Shown here piece after piece: positions 31,393 to 41,762 of a stretch of DNA of 64,000 bases. Under the pieces are notes generated by a model that saw only the letters and a program-made list of their open reading frames with translations, was not told the origin of the DNA and did no database searches. The translations under genes and the position numbers were made by a program. The DNA is from Leishmania infantum JPCM5 (lineage: Eukaryota; Euglenozoa; Kinetoplastea; Trypanosomatida; Trypanosomatidae). Position 1 is the stretch's first letter. Every line of letters begins with the position of its first letter. The stretch is from contig NC_009420.2 of assembly GCF_000002875.2 (NCBI RefSeq), forward strand, positions 2,480,320-2,544,319. Reading direction: 5' to 3'.

Positions 31393-32654
31393 TGATGAGG
31401 AAGCTGAGGGATGAGAAAAGGATTGGGGGAGGGGTGAGAGTGTAGCGCGAAAGCGAGAAACACACACACACACACAAACATGCAAAAAAAAACCTCCACG
31501 TCACGCTATGAGGATGAAACACATGCGGCGTTCCAAGAGTGTTCTCTTGGGAGCAGCAGCAGCGGCAACACCAGCACGAAGAGAGGCGAGGAAGTGAGAG
31601 GGTTTGCACGCATGAAAGACGCGTGCACGGCCAGTAAAAGAAAAGCAGAGGCAGCCGAACGGGATGGGGAGGTGGTGGTGGTGGGAGGCAAGGCAGCTAG
31701 AGCGACAAAAAAAAATTAGGAACGGGGCCGGAGTCGAAGCGCGTTCAACACAGGAGGCGGACAGCAGGTGATCTATGCCGCGCCGAGAGAGCGCCGGCGT
31801 GCTTCTCGGGGTGCTTGTGTAACCCAAAACTAGGAGGGGGGGGGTCGTGGCGTGCCGCAACACCAATGCAACGATCCGTACGGAAGACAGTGACAGGAGA
31901 ACGAAACGAAACAAGGATAATAAGTGCTTTCTGCGCCAGCAGTGAGGCACAGAAAAACAAAAGGCTCCGAAGGGAGAGCACACACACGTACAGGTACACG
32001 CGGCAGAATAAAAAACAAAGATGATATATATATATATAATTCCTTCGTGCCCTTCTTACGGCACATACGCTCACTTGTGTATGCCAGACTCACAAGAGAG
32101 ATGTCGACCAGGAGCGCACTGGCGTAGAGTGCGCACGCGAGTAGGAGGAAGGAGGATGAAGGCGAGGGAGACAGGTAGGTGGTGGTGAGGTAGACGGTCA
32201 CGGCAGTTATCACGAGCAACGGCCACAAAAAAAAGCAAGAGAGGTGTGGGTGGGTAGGTGTCAGTGTATGTGTATGTGTGTCTGTGCGCAAAAGCGACGC
32301 GGGTGAGGGAGACAGCGGAGAGAAGATGCGGATTCCGTCGCATGCCCCCCTCCCTCCCACCCACGCGCACAAACCGAGTAAGGCGGAGCTCCCATCTAGT
32401 GTTGGGGGCCACAGCTCACACGCGGCGTGAAGCGACTTCTCGCGGACGGAGGAAAGTGCCTCCCTCACGTCGTGCCACATTCGTGGTACGACATTCTTTT
32501 GTTTATGGCAAGCGAGAGCAAGCGGATTTGACGATCATCACGAGGCACATACGGGGAGATGAGAGATTCCGGGAATGAGCCAGGAGCCAAAGGGATGGAA
32601 CCTGCCGCCGCTGCGAGACACATACACTTCTCATTCAAGTTCTCCGCCTTTACC
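31393..32654. other. Intergenic / UTRs, no gene seen
   Basis: Holds a TA tract (32023-32038), a poly-G run (about 31842-31849) and GT/CA-rich patches. No supportable coding frame. Confidence 0.55.
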
Positions 32655-33854
32655 TCACACTAGAAGCAGTTCAGGACGCGCCTTGCCGATCGCCGCCGCG
32701 GCCGCTGCAATGCGCTTGAATGCGTCGATGTCGGTGATTTGCGCGTGCGCCCCAGCATCGCTGGTAAACTCGATGAAACCGGTGTCGTGGTGAATCGCAG
32801 CGCAGACCCGTTGTGACCGCACCATAGACACGAGAAGGTCGTACAGCTCGCCCTCCGTGATGTGTTTGTCATCCATGTGCAAGCAGAGGGAACGCCAGTG
32901 CACACACTCGAACGTCTTGGCTAGAATGATGATGTTGTGCTCGCGCAGGGCGTCGCGAAGAATCGGTTGCGGCACGTACGGCCCGGCCGCTGCCAGCACA
33001 CCCTCCACGTCAGCAGCGCTGAAAAGTTGACCGTTGTACGCGAGCTGCACGTAATTGTACGGCGGCAGCGCGAGAAGGGCGGCGCTCCCGCGCTGCGTGA
33101 CACCGTACAGCGCTGCCTGTCGATCCGCCTCCCCTGTGCGAACACACAAGGCGCACAGTGCAGCGCGCTGGAGCGCCGCCGCATCGTCGCTGTTTTCGTG
33201 CAGGGCAAAAAAAGACTGGAAGGCGCGCAGGTAATCGTGACGCTCTTGACGATACAAACCAAGCTCTAGTAGGTATGCGCACACGACGGCGTGGCGATGC
33301 CGTTGCGTCTCCTTGTCACCGCTTTCGAGACGCGCTCGGCCGGCGATGCCGTGGTAGAGGGACATTCCTTTCTGCACTGCCGAGTCCGCGTGGCGCGGGT
33401 TCGCCGTGACTCGCGATGCCCTCAAGACGCGTGCCACGCAGGCCAGGCGGTCCCACGGGGTAAGCCCATCGTACGTGAAAAACGCGGAGGACTGCAGCAC
33501 CTCCGCGTCGAATGCGATGGCCCTTTCGAGCTTGTCGACAGTGGTGTATGCCGTCGCCAAAGTGACCGCAAGCAGCAGCGCTTCGCCTGTCAAGCTGGAG
33601 CCGGATGACGAATTTGAGCGGAACTCCGGCATCCCCCAGAGTTCCTCGCACGCCTCTGCAACACAGCTGGCGGTTTCTGGCGCGCGCGCGCGGCTTAGCA
33701 GCGCCGAGGACAACTGAGAGAAGAACTGCTCGCGGCCGTTGAAAGTAGCCGCACGCAATCCCTCTAGTGCGGTCGCAGCAACGCAACTTGCATCGCCGCG
33801 CGTGAGCGCGGCGTCCACCGCCGCCCAGGAGAACGAGGCCGACGCCTCAGACAT
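32655..33854 (-). CDS. CSN4: COP9 signalosome subunit 4 (CSN4), PCI domain
   Basis: A 399-residue protein matching CSN4 in length (about 406 in humans) and in its C-terminal PCI domain: LREHNIIILAKTFECVHWRSL corresponds to the CSN4 winged-helix entry (EHN...SK-Y-I), followed by LCLHMDDKHITEGELYDLLVSMV and the beta-hairpin FIEFTSD. The N-terminal 270 residues are TPR-like helices. CSN4 is a scaffold PCI subunit of the COP9 signalosome, which removes NEDD8 from cullin-RING ligases. The alternatives are other PCI subunits (proteasome lid, eIF3), but the EHN motif and length favour CSN4. The start is the ATG at 33854 (MSEASASF); the longer upstream frame is not ATG-led at a credible place and is low-complexity. 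Confidence 0.8.
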   Translation of the reverse strand: MSEASASFSWAAVDAALTRGDASCVAATALEGLRAATFNGREQFFSQLSSALLSRARAPETASCVAEACEELWGMPEFRSNSSSGSSLTGEALLLAVTLATAYTTVDKLERAIAFDAEVLQSSAFFTYDGLTPWDRLACVARVLRASRVTANPRHADSAVQKGMSLYHGIAGRARLESGDKETQRHRHAVVCAYLLELGLYRQERHDYLRAFQSFFALHENSDDAAALQRAALCALCVRTGEADRQAALYGVTQRGSAALLALPPYNYVQLAYNGQLFSAADVEGVLAAAGPYVPQPILRDALREHNIIILAKTFECVHWRSLCLHMDDKHITEGELYDLLVSMVRSQRVCAAIHHDTGFIEFTSDAGAHAQITDIDAFKRIAAAAAAIGKARPELLLV

Positions 33855-34625
33855 GACATGAGAGAAGAGAGACAGCGAATAAGCGAGATGGCGGCACCGA
33901 CCAGCCCCCGCGCACACAGAAGTGCACGCGCGGCCACGAGAGGAAGGGAAGGGCAGCCGCCAGATCCAAAAACTAGCACGATGACGTGGTGAAGAGCTCT
34001 TGTGTTTGGCGTTGGAGTGTGGAAATGTGTGTGTGTGTGTGGAAAGGAGGTGAAGGGGAGGGGTGGACACACTTGGCGTGCTTGTGGCTATGCTTGCACC
34101 GCCGCCTACGTCCTTGGGTGCGACGTGGAGGTAACGGCTGACGGCGAGGCTCACAAAACCATGGGTTCTTTGGTAAAGGCCGAGCCCGCGGCACTGGGTT
34201 GCTTGTGCGCAATCGGTGGTGAGAGCTCCACGGGTTGCGCGCGTTGCAGGAGCTTCAGTCGCCTCCACCGCCACCGCCACGGCACGTGTGCGGACATCCT
34301 CCATGAAGGGTTTGGGAAGAGGGTGAGCTGGAGGCGGGGAGTCACCACACACTTGTGTCCCGCTGACGTGATATCGATCACGCCAGAGGCGGCTAAGCTT
34401 CCGCCGTGCGGATGCCAGCACACATCACGCCCCACGCGGAGGCACTCCACCCCACTCACAACCTTGTTTCTTTACTCGTCAGACGTGCTACACCGTTACT
34501 TATTCGATGGTTACGTAAAAGGGGGAAACGAAAAGCGAAAGGGACGCATCATGTGCCCGACAACACCCCAACCTGTTAGCAGAAAGGAGGTAGAGGTCCA
34601 TAACGGCACACGTGCTGCAGTCAAG
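33855..34625. other. Intergenic / UTRs, no gene seen
   Basis: Spacer upstream of CSN4 with a pyrimidine tract on the coding strand right before its ATG (33861-33873). No other coding signal. Confidence 0.55.
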
Positions 34626-36791
34626 CTACTTGAGGGCCTTCTTCTTCTTTGCCAAGAAGAAATCGACGGTGTCGTCTACTGAGTTGCCTGCCGCGGTGTA
34701 CTTTCCATCACCGTCAGAGCGCCCGCGCTTGCCTTGACGCGCCTTCGCGACTGTCGACGCAAGCTGAGCCACGCCGTCGGCGACGCGCTTGTCCTTCTGC
34801 GAGACCTCCAAATGAAAGCGCGGGTCGGAGAGCAGCTTCGTCTTGAAGCGATCGTCGATTTGCCCCACTGCCTTCTCAGCCTCCTGCTCGCGCCGGGTGT
34901 GCTGCACCTGCTGCGTGACGCCAAGCTGGTTGGCGGCGCGCATCTTCTTCTTGGCAGCACGCTCCTCTGCAAGCCGCTCCTTCACCTGTCTCGCGTGCGC
35001 CTTGCGCCGCTCTTTGCCGCTCACCCGCACTGTGCCGTCGTCCGTGCCCATCAACTCTCTCAGCTTCTGCCGATTCTCGGCCTCGTGCGCAGCCTGGTAC
35101 GCCTTCCCTGCCTCCCGCTCCTGGCGCAGCATATCCTTTTTGGACTTCTTCATCTCCTTTCGGCGCAGCTTGTACTTAAGCTCTGCCTGCTTCGCGAGGT
35201 CAGCAGCTTTCATCTTCTGCCTCAGTCGAGCGTCACGCTGCAAGCTGGCAGCTTTCGTATCGACGTCCATGTCCAACGTTGCCTCCATGTCTCCCACCAC
35301 CGACCCATCGTCGTCGTCCTCTTCACCGCCTCCCTCGTCGGCGTCGTGGCCGTCCACCTCAACGTCGCTGAAGCGGTTAATGGAGTCGTCGTCGCCGCTG
35401 TCGTCGAGGTCGTCCAGGTCGCTGTTGCTGAGGTCACCGAGGCCGCTGCCAAGATCGGCGTGGTCGCCGAGCCCATCACCTTTGTGATCGCCCTCCAGTT
35501 CCTCGGGGATGCCGCCCACCTCCTCCAAGAGGGCGGCGTACCTGCGGCGGATCCTGCGCTTCTCGCGTGCCTTCTTCTCCTGGTCAAGTGGGTTGCTGTC
35601 CATCTCGTCATCCGAGTCTGCCGGGGCGAGGTAGGCGGCCAGGTCATCCTCCTCCGTGGTGCCGGTGAAGGAGTCCTGCAGGGACTGATGACGGAACACG
35701 TCGTCTTGGTCCCATGAAATGCGGAACTTGCTCTGGCTTAGGGCACTCATCTTGAAGCACGCTAGTGGTTTGAAATTTGCCGGGATTCGATCCGCGCGGC
35801 TAACCGGACTCTCGAACATTTCCTCGTCATCGACGTAGCGGAGGTCCAGTACGACACCGCTCGCCTCGATGTCCATCCCGTCGAGCTCGTTGTACACCAT
35901 GGCGGCGGTGTCTGCGGAGTCGAAGGTGGCCACGGCGTAGTAGTACTTCATGCGGTCCATCTCGTACCGCCGGTACTTGCCATCAGAGAACCACTCCCCG
36001 TCTTCGCCCTGCTCCGTCATCATTCTCGGGTCATCGTCCGCCCACCCGTCGCTGCGGGGTTCGCTGACGGCGTCTTCAGAGACGTCCTCTGGCAGCTCCT
36101 CCGGCTCTGGCATCGCGCCACCGGTGCCCTCCTCGGGGCCACTCTTGCCATCAGCAGCGACTTTCGCATCACCGCCGTGCACCCACAGGTCGGGGCCGTG
36201 CATCCTCTCGTGCTCAAGCATGCGCTTGCCAAACTCACTTCTGTAAACGCTCACGTCGAGCAGTTGACCACCAAGTGGGAGGGCGTGGAAAAGAATGGCA
36301 TAGAGGTCGACGGCACGCACGTGATCCCAGTCACAGTTCACGATGGCGACGCGGCGACGGGCTGCGATAAACTCAACCTCGTCAGGCACCCAGGCAACCA
36401 CCTCGTCGTCCAGAGCTGCCTCCTCCTCCTGCGGAAGCGACATGCAGTCGTCCCCTTCCTCGCCGATGGTCCTGCTATGGCTGTTGTTTGAGGCAGATGA
36501 CGTGTGCTCGCTCATGTCGCTAGAAACGGTCGATACCACATCACTCGCCCCCACGTCATCCTCCCTTTCGGCTGGGCGGAAGTGCTTCGCAAAGCGCGGA
36601 TCGCTCTGCGCCGCCCTCTCCACCGCATCGTGTGCGCGCCGGTGTGGATGGCGGCTAGTCTGGGCAGACACCCTGAAGCGGGGGTCCGTGAAGCGGGCGG
36701 CAAAGCGGCTATCGGCGCCTCCGCCGCGGCCGCCACCACGACCACGGCCGCGGCGGAGGCGGCCACGCAAAGAGCTCTGCAGCGTCCTCAT
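34626..36791 (-). CDS. ESF1: Pre-rRNA processing protein ESF1
   Basis: A 721-residue nucleolar ESF1 homologue, required for early 18S pre-rRNA cleavage in yeast. It has an N-terminal RGRGRGGGRGGG box at about 15-26, then two DPRF motifs (DPRFRVS, DPRFAKHF). The core ESF1 domain includes RRVAIVNCDWDHVRAVDLYAI, YRSEFGKRMLEHE and MKYYYAVATFDS, which align in order with fungal and human ESF1. The centre and C-terminal half have acidic (DDLDDSGDDD) and Lys/Arg-rich coiled segments. A NUC153 element near the end (KLLSDPRFHLEVSQKDKR) precedes a basic tail FFLAKKKKALK that can serve as a nuclear/nucleolar signal. The ATG at 36791 starts just before the RG box; a longer frame to 36872 lacks an ATG. 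Confidence 0.92.
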   Translation of the reverse strand: MRTLQSSLRGRLRRGRGRGGGRGGGADSRFAARFTDPRFRVSAQTSRHPHRRAHDAVERAAQSDPRFAKHFRPAEREDDVGASDVVSTVSSDMSEHTSSASNNSHSRTIGEEGDDCMSLPQEEEAALDDEVVAWVPDEVEFIAARRRVAIVNCDWDHVRAVDLYAILFHALPLGGQLLDVSVYRSEFGKRMLEHERMHGPDLWVHGGDAKVAADGKSGPEEGTGGAMPEPEELPEDVSEDAVSEPRSDGWADDDPRMMTEQGEDGEWFSDGKYRRYEMDRMKYYYAVATFDSADTAAMVYNELDGMDIEASGVVLDLRYVDDEEMFESPVSRADRIPANFKPLACFKMSALSQSKFRISWDQDDVFRHQSLQDSFTGTTEEDDLAAYLAPADSDDEMDSNPLDQEKKAREKRRIRRRYAALLEEVGGIPEELEGDHKGDGLGDHADLGSGLGDLSNSDLDDLDDSGDDDSINRFSDVEVDGHDADEGGGEEDDDDGSVVGDMEATLDMDVDTKAASLQRDARLRQKMKAADLAKQAELKYKLRRKEMKKSKKDMLRQEREAGKAYQAAHEAENRQKLRELMGTDDGTVRVSGKERRKAHARQVKERLAEERAAKKKMRAANQLGVTQQVQHTRREQEAEKAVGQIDDRFKTKLLSDPRFHLEVSQKDKRVADGVAQLASTVAKARQGKRGRSDGDGKYTAAGNSVDDTVDFFLAKKKKALK

Positions 36792-36866
36792 CGCGTCGCT
36801 CCGTCTCTGTGTGCCAGCTGTGCGAAATTGAGCTGTCGCCGTAAAGGGCAGCGATTCGTGGAGTGA

Positions 36867-36904
<38 letters not shown>

Positions 36905-38658
36905 AAGAGGCACACTGCGTGCCCCGCCAGCCGAGCGCGCGTTGGGTTTTCGCATCGGAAGAAGGAAAAAGAAGGAGAGGAAAATGCGGAGGAGGGGACG
37001 GTAGGCATCGCGAGAAGCCGTGCAGCGCAACGACCCACGGTTGTCATCATTCAGGATCTTCGTGGTGAAGCCGCCTCCCGCGTAAATGTGAGCCGCGTCT
37101 CACACGACTCGATCCATCGAAAGCGCCGGCGATGGAAAACGTCGTGAGGAGGCGTTACGTTCGATGGGCCGATTGCCGGCATCGTGGCCTTGTAGTGAAG
37201 GCGAGAGAGCGAGATGATTCGTTTTCGTTGGTTGTCGTGCCGCCGATCGCGTCACGGGGCCACTGCCTCTCCCTCACGCAGGTTCGTGCCTGCCGTCGTA
37301 CACGGAGACACATGTACAAGTATGCGAAAAGAACGAGTAAGCCACCTTGCTGCGCACACTCGCCAAGAGAGGGAGAGGAGAATTCAGAGAGGGCGTTGGG
37401 AAATGCACCCTCCACTCTCACGCGAAGCGCCACACGACAGTGGCAGGAGGGGAGGGGTGCAACTCGTCTCCCGCGCACACGCGCACGTGCATGTGGAATC
37501 ACTGACGAGCAGCCCATTCCCTGCCGTCTAGAGGCCACGCCGCACTTCCTAACCTTTCTGTGGGTGGCCGAAGTGTGCGTGTCTCGCCACCACAGCGGCA
37601 ATCACACTATCCAGCCACAACCGCGAACACGGGCACATCGGCACGGGACAACAAAGGCCACTAAGGTAAAATGAAGGGACTACTAGAAACAACAGAAAGA
37701 AAACCGGGGAAAGGACAGCGGACAGCGACATGAACGCGACGTGTATGAGAGACGCAAAAAAAAAAGTGACAAGAAGCGACCTTTGCAAAGAATGCCACAC
37801 AGACACGCACACGCGTGCGTGCGTACGCGTTATTCGTGCGCGCCAGGCCCTGTGAGGAGTCACGCATAGGGTAGGAGAATGACAAAAAAGGGGAGGTGGT
37901 GCAGAACGGGAGAGGAAGGCGTGGCGACACGAGAAGGACAAGAGCGCCGGCGTCCCCCGTCAAATAGCGACAATAAAGGGGGAAAAGATAAACGGCAAAC
38001 GTACGCGTGTATCGTTGTGAGTGCGTGGCTGCCTGCGAGTGCACGCTCCGTCCCCTCGCCTCCTCCCTGCCGCCACGTGCGTCACGCACTTTTTTTTTCT
38101 TTTGGACGACTATCACTCTCCGCATCGCTAGCCCGTTCTGATGGTGACGCGGAGGTGACAGTGGAAAAGAACGGAGGGAGGGCTGTACACGTTGGGGAGG
38201 GGGCGCACCACTCCAAAAGTTAGAGCCTCGAGCAACATCAGCAACAACAACCCTTCACAAGGGGGGCCCAACAACGGTTGCACGTCTCAACACGAGCAAG
38301 CAGCTCCGCCGCGGCCGGCCCCAGAACAAACACGAGAAAAGAAGAAGAATGAGCAATGCGAAGCGAAAGCGAGGCAGGCGGACGAGGCAAGTCCACAGAA
38401 GAACGCAGAAAACCTCTGCGCACGCAGAGGCACAGGACACCAGCGTTGCAGGTGCTACCGTTCGATGAGGAGCGCCCACATGTGTGGCACACGGACACAT
38501 ACCCATTTCCCCCTTCCACCGACTTTCCTCCATCCCGTGGCATGTGATCACGTTGGAGTGATGCTAAGGTACCGGCACAGCGGAGGAGGGACAACAGCAA
38601 GAGAGATTCCTCTGCTGCAGCCTTTTTTTTTAATTTCCTTTTGACTCCTCGAGACGGT
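36792..38658. other. Intergenic / UTRs with GT microsatellite
   Basis: Includes a (GT)n tract at about 36872-36902 directly upstream of ESF1, and A-rich runs (37757-37766, 38089-38102). Overlapping open frames on both strands show no domain character. Confidence 0.6.
36872..36902. repeat. (GT)n microsatellite
   Basis: About 15 uninterrupted GT dinucleotides directly upstream of ESF1 (CA on the coding strand, in its probable 5' UTR or splice region). Confidence 0.95.
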
Positions 38659-39090
38659 CTACGTGGACTTCTTTTTGCTCAGGTGGCTCATGATGTAGGT
38701 GACGGCGCCATTCACGTTGCCGATCATCACCACCCAGAGGAGGACGATCGCGCAGCTCCACATGCGGTAGATGGGGTAGATGGCCACGATCAGCATGCAA
38801 AACCCAAAGCAGATAAAAATGGATGCAACTAGCATGTATGTCTCGTGGTGACGATACCACAGCGGGTCCTGCGGGATCTTGTACTGCGCCGTGTACCCCC
38901 ACATGGAGAAGAAGGCAGCGATCAACAGCAAGGATGGATAGAGGAACAGGTTGTTCGTCCTCTCCGCCCTGATGCATTCCTGAATCATGCCCGTCGTGTA
39001 GATTGCGCAAAACGAGAAGATGGCAATGAAGCAGCGTTTCAAGCAGCTGTAGCTCGTCTCGGGCTGCATCTTGGCCACGTTGGGATGCAT
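38659..39090 (-). CDS. Four-span membrane protein, TMEM128-like, with C-terminal KKxx signal
   Basis: A 143-residue polytopic protein with four hydrophobic segments at about 20-37, 48-66, 85-106 and 110-133 and short loops. Size, spacing and the last segments resemble the TMEM128 family of small ER proteins; this is a pattern match, not a search result. The chain ends KKKST, which places lysines at -3 and -4 and so fits the dilysine (KKxx) retrieval signal read by COPI, implying a cytosolic C-terminus and ER residence. The even number of spans puts the N-terminus in the cytosol too. The start is the ATG at 39090 (MHPNVAKMQP); a later ATG (M8) is possible. Confidence 0.6.
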   Translation of the reverse strand: MHPNVAKMQPETSYSCLKRCFIAIFSFCAIYTTGMIQECIRAERTNNLFLYPSLLLIAAFFSMWGYTAQYKIPQDPLWYRHHETYMLVASIFICFGFCMLIVAIYPIYRMWSCAIVLLWVVMIGNVNGAVTYIMSHLSKKKST

Positions 39091-39989
39091 GGTTTTACTC
39101 GCTAGACGTGTAGAGCAAAGGTTGCAGAGAGAGGAAGAGGAAAAACAAGCGTGTATGTTCCCTGAAGAGGTCGCCAACCCAGGCAATCATCGTTGCCCCC
39201 CCACCGTACACACATACACACAAGCACACAGGAACGCAAAAAGAAGAACGCGCCGTACGGAGAGGAGGAGGCAGCCGCGCGGACAGCGAGGACGACGGTC
39301 AGATCCCACAGTAAGGCGTGATTGCAACGCACCCCAACCAACCCCGACACAAGCGATGAAGCGAGGAGAGGTGCAAGAGAACAGGGGTAGCGAGTACGAG
39401 GCTGGCATGCGCACGAGCAGAGAACACAGAGCACAGACGAGAGGAGGAGGAAAGGAAGCGCAGACGCCGGAGGTGGCGAGCTCGACGGAGGAACGCCACT
39501 TTTGTCGGCTGGCGTGGGCCGGCCCACCTGGGCACGATGCCGCCGTTAAATGAAGTCGTATGTGCTTTTCGTTTTTCGCGTTCCGGCGTCGCAGGACGAT
39601 GCATGCCATAGAGACACAACGACATGCGCATGCACCGACACACTGGCGCTTGCATGAGCGGAGAGAAGATGAAAGACAAGGAAGAGAAACACACACGCGC
39701 ACGCCGCCAGAGCAGCACGGAAACTGCACAGAAAGGAGAGGACACACGATACTCACGCACAGGTGAGATGATAGCGTACACAGATGCGCAGAATGCACGC
39801 ACGTACACTGGGTGGATTGCTTTACATACGTCCTATACATGCCGCCAACACAATACGCGAAGAACTGGAACCGCATGGGAGCCTGCCGTCTCCATCGAGA
39901 GCCGGCACCGCAGCCTAGACACACGCACGCAGCACAGAGAGAAGAGGAAAAACAAATGAGGCCAGAACATGCAGCATACCAGCGATGTG
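39091..39989. other. Intergenic / UTRs, no gene seen
   Basis: Spacer rich in CA and GA dinucleotides. Open frames on the minus strand (39187-39924) are Cys/Val/Arg-rich shadows without domain character. Confidence 0.55.
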
Positions 39990-41762
39990 CTACTCAAACA
40001 TCGACGTGTCTACGCCCAGTTCCCGCAGACGTCGTAGCGTGACCGCCTCCAGTAGGTCCACCTCATCCGCCTTGAGTACCTCGGTGCTTGGAGGCACTGG
40101 CTCGGCTGCAGGCGAGAAGGCGACTGCCGCCGTAGTGGCCGTCTCAGATGCGTAGGGCACAGGTGGCGTGAGGGGAATGTTAATGCCGGCGATGCTCAGC
40201 GAGTTTCGTTTCTCTTCTACGGGTGCCGCGATGGCTACCGATGGAGGCTGCACTGCACACTTCTTGTCAGCGGTGAGCCTGGAGTGGGTCCCCGCTGACG
40301 TGTCACGAGTCTTCTGCGCATCTTGTGCCTTTTGCAGGTCGCTGATATCGCGACGGAGCAGGTCTTCCTTGAGCGCGTCCACTGTATGCTCGAGACGCGT
40401 TATTTGCTCCACTGCCGACGCCCAGTTTGTCTCCATCTCGGTGGCGTGCTGAAACAGGTCCTTCACAGTCGCCATGGGACGAAGCGGGGCGGACCGCCGC
40501 TGCGCGTCTTGGCTCAAGAGCTTCAGGGCATCGCGCGCATCGTTCGCGCTCGTGTGCCCGCTTAGATTGTTCACGGTGGTGCGAAGCATCAGCAACGGCG
40601 CTGCTGCGAAGTCGTCTATCACTTTGTCATCCGCCCGGAGATCGAGCCCGGCTGCGTACTTGCCCGTGGCGTGCAACGTGGTTGGCACGTAAAAGCGATT
40701 GGACCACTCGGCGATCATCGTCTCGTAGTAGGAGGAAATGATGAAGGACAGCAGCGTCGACGTTTGCGCGACCGCCTCCTCGTTGTGCCGGTGGAAAGGA
40801 ACGGGGTTGATTGGCGACCCGATCAAGTGAACTACCGCTATAGTTGATAGCGCATTCACTGTCGAGGCCCGTGTCGCGACAGGCCGCTCCTTGTAGCGGT
40901 CGTGCACCGGCACCAGCAGCTGCGCGGCGTTTGTGTGCTCCATCAGCTCCGTTAGCATCGAGTCCGCCCCGGACGGGGTCGCTGTGTTCTGGAGATGCGG
41001 CTGCGGTTTCAAGTTGAGTGCCACGCCTGTCTGGCATACCACGCAGGGAATGGAGAACTCGACGGTGCAGTAAGGGGCCGAATTGGCCAGCGACGAGAGG
41101 TCGCGCCCAACTACAAACGGCGCGACCAGCTCTGACGAGGAGAGGTTTTGACGTGGCCGCAGCCACAACAGCGCCACGTTCGCCCTGCACTGCACCGCGA
41201 GACTCTCGAGCATGTTGTATAGCGTGGCAGAGACGAGGTCGAAGGCGGTGATCATGCGCTTTAGCTGATACGATGGGACGGTGCCCTCGAATATGATACG
41301 CGGTGAGGCGACTGGGGCCACGCTAAAGGAAGAGGAGGACATGCCCACATAAGGCAGCCGCCCCGTCCCGTCCAATGCGCCGCACAACTCCGCGCTGGGG
41401 GTTCCGCGGCAGCGGTCGCTAGGGGACGCAAAGGACACGGTATGCGGTGCACCCCCGCGGCTCTTCGGCTGCTGCTGTTGCTGTCCTGTCCGGCCGGTTG
41501 AGGACGAGAAGGTGGCCACTGGGAGGTCGTTCTGGCGCTCTTGAAGCAGCTGTGCCTCCTCCTGCACGGCGCCGCAGAGCTGCTGGAGCAGCTGCGCGAG
41601 CTGTGAGAGGCGGTGGTCATCTTTGCTGGTCTTGCCACGAGTCGCACACAAGAGGGATGTTGAGCGGCTCAGGTAGCGACCGACTCGGGTGCTGAAGGAC
41701 GCCGGAGCCAGCATGTCCTCTGGGAAGCTGTGCTGACAGCTTGCACAAAGCATGGTTGTCAT
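39990..41762 (-). CDS. Hypothetical protein with GAF-like centre and C-terminal coiled coil
   Basis: A 590-residue protein. The start is the ATG at 41762 (MTTMLCASCQ), with M4 as an alternative. One CxxC pair lies at the N-terminus without a second pair. Residues about 55-85 are helical (LSQLAQLLQQLCGAVQEEAQLL). Residues about 170-385 look like a GAF-type sensor fold: a helix before strand-rich sequence (NVALLWLRPRQ, LVAPFVVGRD, LLVPVHDRY, TIAVVHLIGSPINP) closing with a long helix (VAQTSTLLSFIISSYYETMI). A coiled coil (VEQITRLEHTVDALKEDLLRRDI) follows, and the protein ends with a short conserved-looking LRRLRELGVDTSMFE. I infer a cytosolic or cytoskeletal scaffold with a small-molecule or dimerisation GAF domain; I cannot name a function. 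Confidence 0.7.
   Translation of the reverse strand: MTTMLCASCQHSFPEDMLAPASFSTRVGRYLSRSTSLLCATRGKTSKDDHRLSQLAQLLQQLCGAVQEEAQLLQERQNDLPVATFSSSTGRTGQQQQQPKSRGGAPHTVSFASPSDRCRGTPSAELCGALDGTGRLPYVGMSSSSFSVAPVASPRIIFEGTVPSYQLKRMITAFDLVSATLYNMLESLAVQCRANVALLWLRPRQNLSSSELVAPFVVGRDLSSLANSAPYCTVEFSIPCVVCQTGVALNLKPQPHLQNTATPSGADSMLTELMEHTNAAQLLVPVHDRYKERPVATRASTVNALSTIAVVHLIGSPINPVPFHRHNEEAVAQTSTLLSFIISSYYETMIAEWSNRFYVPTTLHATGKYAAGLDLRADDKVIDDFAAAPLLMLRTTVNNLSGHTSANDARDALKLLSQDAQRRSAPLRPMATVKDLFQHATEMETNWASAVEQITRLEHTVDALKEDLLRRDISDLQKAQDAQKTRDTSAGTHSRLTADKKCAVQPPSVAIAAPVEEKRNSLSIAGINIPLTPPVPYASETATTAAVAFSPAAEPVPPSTEVLKADEVDLLEAVTLRRLRELGVDTSMFE

Noticed and set aside
34734..35717. 327-codon plus-strand frame
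   Set aside because: Antisense shadow of ESF1; hydrophobic because it reads the complement of acidic and basic codons.
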